Shown piece by piece: positions 25,396-33,351 of a stretch of 64,000 nucleotides of DNA (the stretch's first letter is position 1; each line of letters opens with the position of its first letter). The notes under the pieces were generated by a model, which saw only the letters and a program-made list of their open reading frames with translations, made no database searches and was not told the origin of the DNA. The DNA is taken from NCBI RefSeq assembly GCF_900290235.1, contig NZ_OLMK01000067.1, positions 62,001-126,000 on the forward strand. The letters run 5' to 3'. The translations under genes were made by a program, and so were the position numbers. This DNA comes from Streptomyces sp. MA5143a. Its GTDB lineage: Bacteria; Actinomycetota; Actinomycetes; Streptomycetales; Streptomycetaceae.

Positions 25396-25494
25396 GTTCG
25401 TTGGCGGGTGCGGGTCCATGGGGGTTGTTCGCGCAGTTCCCCGCGCCCCTGAAAAGCGCGAACAACCCCCACTCACCCGCACCCGCCAACGAAC
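25396..25494. repeat. Long inverted repeat / bidirectional terminator
   Basis: A ~99-base hairpin: outer arms GTTCGTTGGCGGGTGCGGGT and its complement, then GGGGGTTGTTCGCGC paired with GCGCGAACAACCCCC. The loop contains CCCCGCGCCCCTGAAAAG. It lies between the convergent CobW and TrkA-like genes. A related, longer copy is at 51804-52001. Confidence 0.85.
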
Positions 25495-25527
25495 ACCAGG
25501 TCCTGAACTGGTAGGCGCCCCAGCCCC

Positions 25528-27675
25528 CTACGACGTGGAGCGGGTCCGGCGGCCCAGGAGTTCCGCCAGGCCCCGGCGGGTCGCGGCCAGGACGACGCGG
25601 TCCTCGGCGCGGAGCACATACGTGGGAGGCAGGTCCCAGATCAGGCCCGACCCGGCGGCCGGGCCGCCCGCCCGCTCCGCGGGATCCGTGGCCGTGTCGA
25701 GGGCCAGGACCCGCCACGCCCCCGCGCTGAACGCCTCGGCCACGGTGCGCCCCTCCAGCCGGGGGTGCCCCCGGACCTCGACGGCGGCGAAAAGAAGGAC
25801 ACGGCGCTCGACGGGGATCGCACCCAGGATCTGGCGCCCCATCATCGCGCCGGCGAACGCGGGCGCCGCCAGATGGGTGACGCTACGGCTGCGGGTGAGG
25901 GCGTGCGGGTGGGCGGCGCGGAGCGTGCGGTACACGGCGGTCGCGAAGTCGTCGTCGTAGAGGCGCAGGACGACGCGCAGGTCGGGGCGTACCGAACGCG
26001 CGTACAGGCCCGCCTCCAGGTTCGTCGTGTCGGAACTCGTGACCGCCAGCAGCGCGTGGGCGCGGTTGATCTTCGCGGCCTCCAGCACGCCCTCCTGCGT
26101 CACGTCGCCCAGGACCACCGGAACCCGCAGCCGCCGGGCCTCCGCGAGACCGCGGGCCTCGGGGTCGGCCTCGACACAGACCACGGGGATGTGCAGTTCG
26201 CGCAGGCGGGCCAGGACGCGGGTGCCGATCTTGCCGAGTCCGAGGAGGACGACGTGGCCGGAGAGGCCGCGCGGCGGCTTGCGGAAGGCGGAGCCGCTGC
26301 GGAACGTGCCGAGGGCCTCCAGCACGGCGGCCAGGAGCACGGGCAGCAGGAGTAAGCCCATCAGGCCCGAGAGCAGTTGGAGGACCTTCCTGGAGTCGCT
26401 GCCCTCGGTCGCCGGGTCGTTGATCGCGAAGAGGTCGAGCAGGGTCGTGTACGTCGCCCCCAGCGGATGCTCCCCGGTCGTCACCATCTGTGCGACGGCG
26501 AGGGCGAACACACAGCCCACCAACCCCGCCAGCGACCACCGCAGCCGCCGCGAGAACAGCGACCTGAACGCGCCGACCGCCCCGAGCGGGCCGCCGCCCG
26601 ACCGGCCCGCCGGCAGCGCGGGGCCCGCGTACCGCACGGTGTCCAGGACGATGGACCCGCGCCCGGTGGCCTCCGCCACGGCCCGCTCGTCGGGCAGGAG
26701 TTGGGGGCCGCGCTCCCCACTGCCCTCCGAACCGTCGGCGCCCGCCGGGTCGTTGGTGGTGGCCGACAGCAGCGCGAGGGTGCACAGGCCGCGGCCGGGG
26801 CCCTGGCTGGTGTGTCCCGGCGGGCGTTCCACGGCCCGCAGCATCAGTCCGTCCGTCTGGACGACCTTGGTGGTGCCGGCGACGGCGGTCGCGGCGAGCG
26901 CGGGCGCGGCGGTGTCCGCGTCGGACAGGACGGTCGTGGAGGCGCCGAACCCGTCGACCCCGTCGACGCCCTCGTCGGCGTTGTCGCCTGTCGCCAACGC
27001 GGCCGCCCGGTCGAGGAGTTCCTCGATGTGCTGGCCGAGCCTGCGGTTGTAGAGCCGCAGGACGAGCCGCAGTCTCGGGTTGAGCCGCCGGGCGGTCAGG
27101 GCGGCCCGGATGTTCGTCTCGTCGTCGTCGTAGACGAGCGCCAGCGCGGCGGCCCGCTCCACCCCGGCCTCGGCGAGCACCGCCTCCGTGGCCTCCCCCG
27201 CCTCCAGGAGCCGCTCGCCGTGCGGGGCGACGCCCGGGGCCGCGGTCCGGTCGTTCCCGGTGCCGGCACCGACGCCGGCGCCGGCACCGGGACCGGTGCG
27301 GTCGGTGGTCGCCGGATCGCCGTTGCCCGCCGCGCGGTTGACCGCCGCGGAGACCCGGTCGAGGATCGTGGCGGCCCGGGTGCGGCCCACCACCGGCCGG
27401 GGTGCGACCCGTGCGGTCGGCGGCACCACGAGCGTCACCTGCTCCCGGTACACCGTGCACAGTTCCGCGGCGAGCCGGTGCGCGAGCCCGTCGTCGCCGC
27501 AGACGACCATGTGCGCCCCGGAATCGGCCGGTCCGCGCTGCCCGCCGAGTCCGGCGAGGATGCCGGGCCTGGGCGGCACGGCCGGTGGGCCCGGCGCCGC
27601 TTGGGAGTTCGGGTCGGTCGGGCCGGTTCGACGGCCCGAAACGGGCTGGTTGCTCTGCTGCGAAGGGCTCCCCAC
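25528..27675 (-). CDS. TrkA-N / RCK-type NAD-binding protein
   Basis: A protein of about 715 residues with two NAD-binding TrkA-N domains: the first starts at MVVCGDDGLAHRLAAEL, the second at VVLLGLGKIGTRVLARL. Between them lie two hydrophobic helices (LAGLVGCVFALAVAQMV and LLSGLMGLLLLPVLLAAVLEAL) resembling a potassium channel core but without an obvious TVGYG filter. It ends with a TrkA-C-like domain (LEGRTVAEAF ... TYVLRAEDRVVLAA). I chose GTG 27675; an ATG at 27762 is in frame but its extension looks non-coding. The role is probably ion or redox sensing at the membrane, akin to CASTOR/Ionic-channel RCK proteins; the ion is not determinable. Confidence 0.85.
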   Translation of the reverse strand: MGSPSQQSNQPVSGRRTGPTDPNSQAAPGPPAVPPRPGILAGLGGQRGPADSGAHMVVCGDDGLAHRLAAELCTVYREQVTLVVPPTARVAPRPVVGRTRAATILDRVSAAVNRAAGNGDPATTDRTGPGAGAGVGAGTGNDRTAAPGVAPHGERLLEAGEATEAVLAEAGVERAAALALVYDDDETNIRAALTARRLNPRLRLVLRLYNRRLGQHIEELLDRAAALATGDNADEGVDGVDGFGASTTVLSDADTAAPALAATAVAGTTKVVQTDGLMLRAVERPPGHTSQGPGRGLCTLALLSATTNDPAGADGSEGSGERGPQLLPDERAVAEATGRGSIVLDTVRYAGPALPAGRSGGGPLGAVGAFRSLFSRRLRWSLAGLVGCVFALAVAQMVTTGEHPLGATYTTLLDLFAINDPATEGSDSRKVLQLLSGLMGLLLLPVLLAAVLEALGTFRSGSAFRKPPRGLSGHVVLLGLGKIGTRVLARLRELHIPVVCVEADPEARGLAEARRLRVPVVLGDVTQEGVLEAAKINRAHALLAVTSSDTTNLEAGLYARSVRPDLRVVLRLYDDDFATAVYRTLRAAHPHALTRSRSVTHLAAPAFAGAMMGRQILGAIPVERRVLLFAAVEVRGHPRLEGRTVAEAFSAGAWRVLALDTATDPAERAGGPAAGSGLIWDLPPTYVLRAEDRVVLAATRRGLAELLGRRTRSTS

Positions 27676-27783
27676 GAAGCAGAAGCCTGCCTCATGAACG
27701 TGACCGGTTCCCGCGTGATCCGGATCACACTTGGGGGTGTGAGTGCGACCGAGGGTGGACATCCGTACTCAAGGGGGACGGGG

Positions 27784-28563
27784 GTGACGACCGGTGTCCG
27801 AATGCGAGGATGGGGCGCCATGATCGCAGGGTGGGGTACCCGCACAGTCCGGGCCGCGCTGTTCGCGGCCGTCTGTGTGCTGCTCGCCGCCCTGGGCCAC
27901 GTCACCATGTCCGGCAGCCCGGTCCCGTGGTGGGCCATGGGCGCGGCGGCCGCCGCCACCGGCGGGCTCGGCTGGTGCCTGGCGGGCCGTGAGCGGGGAC
28001 TCCCGCTGATCGTGTCCGTCGTACTCGCCGCCCAGACCGCCCTCCACTCGGGCTTCTCCCTGGCCCAGCCCTCGCACCCGGCCGGTGCCGACGGCCCCGT
28101 GAACGGGGGCTCCCTCGGCGGGGGCTCCGTCGGTGGCGGCTCGGCGGGTGGCGGTTCCGTGGACGGGGGCTTCGGTGGCGCGAGCGCCATGGACATGGGT
28201 TCCGCCCACATGAACCACACCGTCCACATGGGCTCGGCCGGTCACCTGGGCCACGCGGACCACACCGGCTACCTCATGGACGGGCCGTTCACTGCCTCGT
28301 CCGGCATGCTCGCCGCGCATCTGCTGGCCGCGCTGCTGTGCGGACTGTGGCTCGCGTACGGCGAACGCGCCGCCTTCGGGCTGCTGCGGGCCGTGGCCGG
28401 CTGGCTGGCGGCGCCCCTGCGGATGGCGCTCGCGCTCGCCGTGCCACCGGGCCGACCGCGCCCGCGGGTCCGCCGCCACCGCTCGGACCGTTCGCCGCGC
28501 CGTCTCCTCCTCGTCCACACCCTCACCTCTCGGGGGCCACCCGCCGGGATCACTGTCAGCTGA
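27784..28563 (+). CDS. His/Met-rich membrane protein
   Basis: A 259-residue protein. Two TM helices at about 20-38 and 45-75, a Gly/Ser-rich loop (repeats of GGSVGGGS), then a metal-ligand-rich segment with MDMGSAHMNHTVHMG and HLGHADHTGYLMDG, a third TM (MLAAHLLAALLCGLWLAYG) and a basic C-terminus. The dense Met/His spacing is typical of copper-binding loops, but no copper family is recognised with certainty. GTG 27784 follows AAGGGGGACG; ATG 27820 is an alternative. It is followed after 235 bases by an ECF sigma gene on the same strand. Confidence 0.75.
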   Translation: MTTGVRMRGWGAMIAGWGTRTVRAALFAAVCVLLAALGHVTMSGSPVPWWAMGAAAAATGGLGWCLAGRERGLPLIVSVVLAAQTALHSGFSLAQPSHPAGADGPVNGGSLGGGSVGGGSAGGGSVDGGFGGASAMDMGSAHMNHTVHMGSAGHLGHADHTGYLMDGPFTASSGMLAAHLLAALLCGLWLAYGERAAFGLLRAVAGWLAAPLRMALALAVPPGRPRPRVRRHRSDRSPRRLLLVHTLTSRGPPAGITVS

Positions 28564-28798
28564 CGGCAGCCGGTGCCCCGGGGCAACCGTGCGGGCCGTG
28601 CGGGTCATGCCTGTGCGCAGGCCCGCACCGCGTCCCGTACGCGCAGCGATGTCTGCCCCGGGCCTCGGCCGTACGTACGCCGCCCATGCCGGCGACGTCG
28701 TACGGCCACCTCTCCCCACCGGACCGCCGACGCGCGCGCCGTGCTGTCCACCGGCCGCCGCGTCCGGCGTGTCCCGGACGACCCGAGAAGGACTCCAG

Positions 28799-29746
28799 GT
28801 GACCACCCTTACCCGCCCCACGCCCATACCTTCGCCCGCCCCCACCCCCCTCCCCCTCCTCCCCGGCGACCTGCCCGAGCCCCCGCCTTCCCCGGCACGT
28901 CCGGCGGTCCCGTCGTCCTCGGCACCCCAGACGGCCCGTTCGGTACCGGCACCCCAGACGGCCCGTTCAATACCGGCACCCCGGGTGGCCGACTCGGCCC
29001 CAGCACCCCAGACGGCCTGTTCGGTACCGGCACCCCGGGTGGCCGACTCGGCCCCAGCACCCCAGACGGCCTGTTCGGTACCGGCACCCCGGGTGGCCGG
29101 CTCGGCCCCGGCGTCGGCCCCGGCGCCCCGGGCCGCCCGTTCGGCGAACGCGTCGAGGGACGAGTCGATCACCGCCTGGGCGCTCGCCGCGCGCGGCGGT
29201 GACCCGGAGGCCGTCGAGCGGTTCGTCGGCGCCCTGCACCGCGACGTCCGCCGCTTCGTCGCCCATCTCGGTGCCGATCCCCAGGTGGTGGACGACCTGG
29301 CCCAGGACACGTTCCTGCGGGCGCTCGGCAGCCTGCACCGGTTCGAGGGCCGCTGCTCGGCGCGGACCTGGCTGCTGTCCATCGCCCGGCGGGCGGTGAC
29401 CGACAGCTTCCGGTACGCGGCGGCCCGGCCCCGGCCCGCCGACGTACCGGACTGGCGGCTGGCCGTGGAACGAGCCCAGCCGAGCGGGCTGCCCGGCTTC
29501 GACGACGGGATCGCGCTGGCCGATCTCCTGGCCGCGCTGCCCGACGAGCGACGCGAGGCGTTCGTGCTCACGCAGGTGCTGGAGCTGCCCTACGAGGACG
29601 CGGCGCGGCTGACCGCGTGCCCCGTCGGAACGGTGCGCTCACGGGTCGCCCGGGCCCGGGCGACCCTCGTGGAGCTGCTCATGGCGGCCGAGGCACCCCG
29701 GGACCCCGCCGAGTCCCGGGAGCCTACGGCGCTGGCGGCCGCCTGA
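28799..29746 (+). CDS. ECF sigma factor with repetitive N-terminus
   Basis: 315 residues. The first ~125 are Pro/Ala/Ser-rich and contain an 18-residue repeat (PAPRVADSAPAPQTACSV and variants). The sigma core follows: region 2 (FVGALHRDVRRFVAHLG, DLAQDTFLRALGSLHRF) and region 4 (LPDERREAFVLTQVLELPYEDAA, CPVGTVRSRVARAR). GTG 28799 follows GAGAAGGACT. No anti-sigma gene is adjacent; the preceding His/Met-rich membrane protein is the likely partner. ECF factors direct RNA polymerase to stress promoters; the stress could be copper, by inference only. Confidence 0.88.
   Translation: MTTLTRPTPIPSPAPTPLPLLPGDLPEPPPSPARPAVPSSSAPQTARSVPAPQTARSIPAPRVADSAPAPQTACSVPAPRVADSAPAPQTACSVPAPRVAGSAPASAPAPRAARSANASRDESITAWALAARGGDPEAVERFVGALHRDVRRFVAHLGADPQVVDDLAQDTFLRALGSLHRFEGRCSARTWLLSIARRAVTDSFRYAAARPRPADVPDWRLAVERAQPSGLPGFDDGIALADLLAALPDERREAFVLTQVLELPYEDAARLTACPVGTVRSRVARARATLVELLMAAEAPRDPAESREPTALAAA
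28970..29095. repeat. 54-bp tandem repeat in sigma gene
   Basis: Two full and one partial copy of a 54-mer beginning ACCGGCACCCCGGGTGGC, encoding the 18-residue repeat of the disordered N-terminus of the ECF sigma factor. Copies are almost identical. Confidence 0.85.
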
Positions 29747-29747
29747 G

Positions 29748-29832
29748 CGGTGAGCGGTGAGCCGCACGCGGTGAGCGGTCAGCCGCACGCGGTGAGCGGT
29801 CAGCCGCACGCGGTGAGCGGTGAGCAGCGCGC
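29748..29832. repeat. 21-bp tandem repeat
   Basis: About four copies of GCGGTGAGCGGTCAGCCGCAC (with GTGAG/GTCAG variants) between the sigma gene and the convergent peptidase gene. Each unit contains the self-complementary pair GCGG/CCGC, so the RNA could fold and terminate both genes. Confidence 0.8.
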
Positions 29833-29856
29833 GTGGTCGGTGGGGGTCGTCAGGCT

Positions 29857-31686
29857 CTAGGCATCCACCCCCAGGTGGCGGGCGGCGAAGTCCAGTTCCA
29901 GGCGGAGCTGCTTGATGCGCTCGTCGACGACGAGGGAGCCGTGGCCCGCGTCGTAGCGGTAGACCTCGTGGACGGCGGAGCGGGCCACCAGTCTGTCGAC
30001 GTAGTTGTCGATCTGGCGGATGGGGCAGCGCGGGTCGTTCACCCCTGCGGAGATGTAGACCGGGGCCTTGACCGCGTCGACGTACGTCAGCGGGGAGGAC
30101 GCCGCGAAGCGTTCGGGGACCTCCTCCGGGGTGCCGCCGAGGAGGGTGCGGTCCATCGCCTTCAGCGCCTCCATCTCGTCGTGGTACGCGGTGACGTAGT
30201 CGGCGACGGGGACGGCGGCGATGCCGAGGCTCCACAGGTCCGGCTGGGTACCGAGGCCTAGGAGGGTGAGGTAGCCGCCCCAGGAGCCGCCGGTCAGGAC
30301 GAGGCGGTCGGGGTCGGCGAAGCCGCTGCTCACCGCCCACTCGCGGACGGCCGCGATGTCCTCCAGCTCGATCAGGCCGACCCGGTGCTTGAGGGCGTCG
30401 GTCCAGGCGCGGCCGTAGCCGGTGGAGCCGCGGTAGTTGATGCGGATCACCGCGTACCCGTGGTCGAGCCAGGCGGCCGGGCCGGCGGCGAAGGAGTCGC
30501 TGTCGTGCCAGGTGGGGCCGCCGTGGATCTCGAAGAGCGTGGGATACGGGCCGGACACGCCGACCGGGCGCTGCACGAGCGCGTGCACCCGGCCGCCGGG
30601 GCTGTCCACCCACACGTCCTCCACCGGCACCGAGCCCGGGCACTTCAGGCCCGGCGGGTCCAGGACGACGCCACCCGTCGTGGACCGCACGACCGGCGGC
30701 TCGGCGGCCGACGACCACAGGTACTCCACACTGCCGTCGGGGCGGGCCGTGGCCCCGGAGACCGTGCCCCTGGGGGTCTCGACGCGCTCCAGACGACGCG
30801 TCGCCAGTTCGTAGCGCCACAGCTCGCTGCGGGCCTCGAAGCTGTGGACGACGAGCAGCGCGGAGCCGTCCGGGTACCACTCGGCGCTCAGGTCCCCCTC
30901 CAGCTGGTCGGCGAGACCGAGGTCGGTCTCCTCGCCGGACACCACGTCCCAGACGAGGGGTTCCCAGCGGCCCCGGCGCTGGTGCCCGATGAGCAGTCGG
31001 GTGTCACCCACGACGGGGGCGAAGCCGAGGACCTCCAGGCCCAGTTCGATCGTGCCGCCCTTGGTGTCGTCGAGCTCGGCGACCGTCGTACCGTCCGGGC
31101 GGACCACGCGCAGCGCCGAGTGCATCGCGTCGCCGTGCTCGGTGTGCTCGACGGCGATCAGCGAGCCGTCGTGCGAGAGGTCACCCACGCCGGCCGACTC
31201 ACGGTGCCGGTAGATCTCGACGGGGGCCGAACCCCGCCGGACCAGATGGATCGTCGAGCCGTCCTCGTCGGTGGAGCGGCCGACGACCGCCGTGAGGCCG
31301 TCGCGGCCGATGGCCAGGCCCGCCGGATACGACGCGTCCAGGCCCGGCGTCGCCTCCTCGTCGGGGCCGCCCTGGAAGGGCTGGCGGCGCCAGACGCCGA
31401 ACTCGTCGCCGTCCTTGTCGTCGAACCACCAGATCCACTCGCCGTCCGGCGAGAGCACCCCGTCCGTCGTCCCGTTGGCCCGGTCCGTGGCCTGGCGCTG
31501 CTCGCCGGTCGCCCGGTCCCACGCGTACAACTCGTACGTCCCCGTGGCGTTGGAGACGAACAGCGAGCGGTGCGGCGCGTCCTCCGCCCAGTCCGGCAGC
31601 GACACCCTCGGCGCCCGGAACCTCTTCTCCCAGTCGGGCATGGACCCGCTCTGCTGCTGCGGGGTGGACCCGTTGCTCTCAGTCAT
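29857..31686 (-). CDS. S9 family prolyl oligopeptidase-type peptidase
   Basis: A 609-residue cytosolic serine peptidase. The N-terminal two thirds are a beta-propeller (repeats with WDRATGEQ, SPDGEWIWW, SHDGSLIAV, RPDGSVEYL). The C-terminal alpha/beta-hydrolase domain has the nucleophile elbow GGSWGG with Ser468, the acid in NDPRCP and the His in AGHGS. No signal peptide is present. Typical for S9C acylaminoacyl-peptidase-like proteins, which cut short peptides. ATG 31686 is the natural start. Divergent from an NTF2-like gene; the shared upstream region holds DnaA-box-like nonamers. Confidence 0.92.
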   Translation of the reverse strand: MTESNGSTPQQQSGSMPDWEKRFRAPRVSLPDWAEDAPHRSLFVSNATGTYELYAWDRATGEQRQATDRANGTTDGVLSPDGEWIWWFDDKDGDEFGVWRRQPFQGGPDEEATPGLDASYPAGLAIGRDGLTAVVGRSTDEDGSTIHLVRRGSAPVEIYRHRESAGVGDLSHDGSLIAVEHTEHGDAMHSALRVVRPDGTTVAELDDTKGGTIELGLEVLGFAPVVGDTRLLIGHQRRGRWEPLVWDVVSGEETDLGLADQLEGDLSAEWYPDGSALLVVHSFEARSELWRYELATRRLERVETPRGTVSGATARPDGSVEYLWSSAAEPPVVRSTTGGVVLDPPGLKCPGSVPVEDVWVDSPGGRVHALVQRPVGVSGPYPTLFEIHGGPTWHDSDSFAAGPAAWLDHGYAVIRINYRGSTGYGRAWTDALKHRVGLIELEDIAAVREWAVSSGFADPDRLVLTGGSWGGYLTLLGLGTQPDLWSLGIAAVPVADYVTAYHDEMEALKAMDRTLLGGTPEEVPERFAASSPLTYVDAVKAPVYISAGVNDPRCPIRQIDNYVDRLVARSAVHEVYRYDAGHGSLVVDERIKQLRLELDFAARHLGVDA

Positions 31687-31737
31687 GGCCCCATATTGCC
31701 CCGACCGTCGGACATTGCGTCGGCGAGGCCCCCAGCC

Positions 31738-31780
31738 TGTGGAAAACTTCCGCCCGGCGCCGCTCCCGCGCTGTGGACAA
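31738..31780. promoter_or_regulatory. DnaA-box-like nonamers
   Basis: TGTGGACAA at 31772-31780 is the exact complement of the consensus box TTGTCCACA; TGTGGAAAA at 31738-31746 is a one-mismatch version. Both lie in the divergent region between the peptidase and the NTF2-like gene. Binding is inferred. Confidence 0.4.
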
Positions 31781-31915
31781 CCTGTGAACGCGCAGGTCGA
31801 GCCCGACCGCGGCCGGACCACGACCGGATGGCGCGGGGCTACCGCGCAGTCGGGTCGCGACCGGATGTCCGGGCGGTGCGGACCGATTGTCAGTGGCCGG
31901 GTGCAGACTCGCCGC

Positions 31916-32377
31916 ATGACCTCAACGAGCGATGTGCCGACAACCTCGACGAGCGGCGTGCCGACGGCCTCGACGAGCGGCGTACCGACGGTGGACACCC
32001 CGGCGGGCGTGCTGCGCGGGACGGTCGAGACGTACTGGGCGAGCGCGGAGGCCCGCGACTGGGACGCGTTCGCCGACACCCTGGCCGAGGACGTGGTGTA
32101 CGAGCTGCCGCAGACGAGGGAGCGGATCCGGGGCCGGGAGCGGTATGTGCGGTTCAACCGCGACTACCCGGCGGACTGGCACGCCGGCGTCGAGCGGATC
32201 GTCGCCGAGCCCGGGCAGGTCGTCAGCTGGATACGCGTGGCGGTGGGGCCGGAGGAGATGGACGCGGTCTCCTTCTTCACGGGGGACGCGCACGGCCGGA
32301 TCACCTCCGTCACCGACTTCTGGCCCGAGCCGTACAAGCCTCCGGCGGGCCGGGAGCACCTCGTCGAGCGGTACTGA
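31916..32377 (+). CDS. NTF2-like / SnoaL family protein
   Basis: A 153-residue protein. The first ~24 residues are a repeat of TSGVPTAS-type units (24-bp DNA repeat). The rest is an NTF2 fold: VETYWASAEARDWDAFADTL, EDVVYELPQTRERIRGRERY, and the C-terminal strand VSFFTGDAHGRITSVTDFW. These are features of polyketide-cyclase-like or steroid-isomerase-like small enzymes; the substrate is unknown. ATG 31916 is the first start. It is 77 bases upstream of SURF1 on the same strand. Confidence 0.8.
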   Translation: MTSTSDVPTTSTSGVPTASTSGVPTVDTPAGVLRGTVETYWASAEARDWDAFADTLAEDVVYELPQTRERIRGRERYVRFNRDYPADWHAGVERIVAEPGQVVSWIRVAVGPEEMDAVSFFTGDAHGRITSVTDFWPEPYKPPAGREHLVERY

Positions 32378-32454
32378 ACCGCCCCGCCGCGTGGCCGCCC
32401 GCCCGGCCGACCCCGCGGCCGGGCGGGCGGTGCGGGCACCGTACGGTGGAAGGC

Positions 32455-33309
32455 GTGTACCGGTTTCTGCTGACGCCCCGATGGTGGGGGATCAACGTCT
32501 TCGTGCTGCTCGCCATCCCCTTCTGCGTGTTCATGGGGTCGTGGCAGCTGAGCCGGTTCGAGGACCGCATGCAGGACCACCGCACGGCGACCGAGCGCGT
32601 CGACCCCGCGGACCGGGCCCCGGCCCGCCCGCTGGACCAGCTGCTGCCGGTCGACAAGGAGACCTCCGGCGAACTGGCCACCGCGACCGGCCGGTACGGC
32701 GAGCAGCTGCTGGTTCCCCACCGCGAGCTGGACGGCAAGGACGGGTTCTACGTCCTGACGCTGCTGCGCACCGACGGGGGCAAGTCACTGCCGGTCGTAC
32801 GGGGCTGGCTGCCCGGCACCGCGGACCCGGACCGGGCGCCGGCCGCGCCCACCGGCGAGGTCACCGTGACCGGCTCGCTCCAGGCGTCCGAGACGCCCGG
32901 CTCCAACGGTGTGCCCGTGCAGGGCGGTCTCCCCGCCGGCCAGACGGGGGCGATCAGCGCGGCGACGCTGGTGAACCTGGTGCCTGACGACCTGTACGAC
33001 GCGTGGGTCACCCTCGACAAGGGCGACGCGGGGATGAAGGCCGTGCCGGCGACGGCGCCGCAGGACAGCGGGCTCGACCTCAAGGCGTTCCAGAACCTCG
33101 GCTACACCGGCGAGTGGTTCGTCTTCGCCGGCTTCGTCGTCTTCATGTGGTTCCGGCTGTTGCGCCGTGAGATCGAGTTCCTCCGGGACGAACAGCTGGG
33201 GCTGCTCCCGGAGGGGGACGGCGGTGCTTCCGGGGACGGCCAGGGGGCGGAGGCAGGCCGTTCCGGCGAGGAGCGGGACCCCTCCCGCGAAGCGGAACCC
33301 GCCCAGTGA
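32455..33309 (+). CDS. SURF1 family cytochrome oxidase assembly protein
   Basis: A 284-residue membrane protein with the SURF1 layout: TM1 (WWGINVFVLLAIPFCVFMGSW) followed by WQLSRFEDR, a large outward domain with VPHRELDGKDGFYVLTLL and LPVVRGWLPG, and a C-terminal TM (WFVFAGFVVFMWF). The tail is hydrophilic and low in complexity. SURF1 helps insert heme a into subunit I of cytochrome c oxidase. GTG 32455 is preceded by GGTGGAAGG. It ends 42 bases before the convergent anti-sigma-like gene, with a small hairpin between. Confidence 0.92.
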   Translation: MYRFLLTPRWWGINVFVLLAIPFCVFMGSWQLSRFEDRMQDHRTATERVDPADRAPARPLDQLLPVDKETSGELATATGRYGEQLLVPHRELDGKDGFYVLTLLRTDGGKSLPVVRGWLPGTADPDRAPAAPTGEVTVTGSLQASETPGSNGVPVQGGLPAGQTGAISAATLVNLVPDDLYDAWVTLDKGDAGMKAVPATAPQDSGLDLKAFQNLGYTGEWFVFAGFVVFMWFRLLRREIEFLRDEQLGLLPEGDGGASGDGQGAEAGRSGEERDPSREAEPAQ

Positions 33310-33315
33310 CGCCGG

Positions 33316-33341
33316 GCCCGCCCAGGAAGTGAAGGGCGGGC
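33316..33341. terminator. Hairpin between SURF1 and anti-sigma-like gene
   Basis: An 8-bp GC stem (GCCCGCCC with GGGCGGGC) and a 10-base loop between convergent genes. It is modest in length and unproven. Confidence 0.4.
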
Positions 33342-33351
33342 GGGGCGGGTG

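Noticed and set aside
29748..29832. Possible CRISPR or protein-binding array
   Set aside because: 21-bp units abut directly with no spacers, and the place between convergent genes suits a terminator-like repeat.
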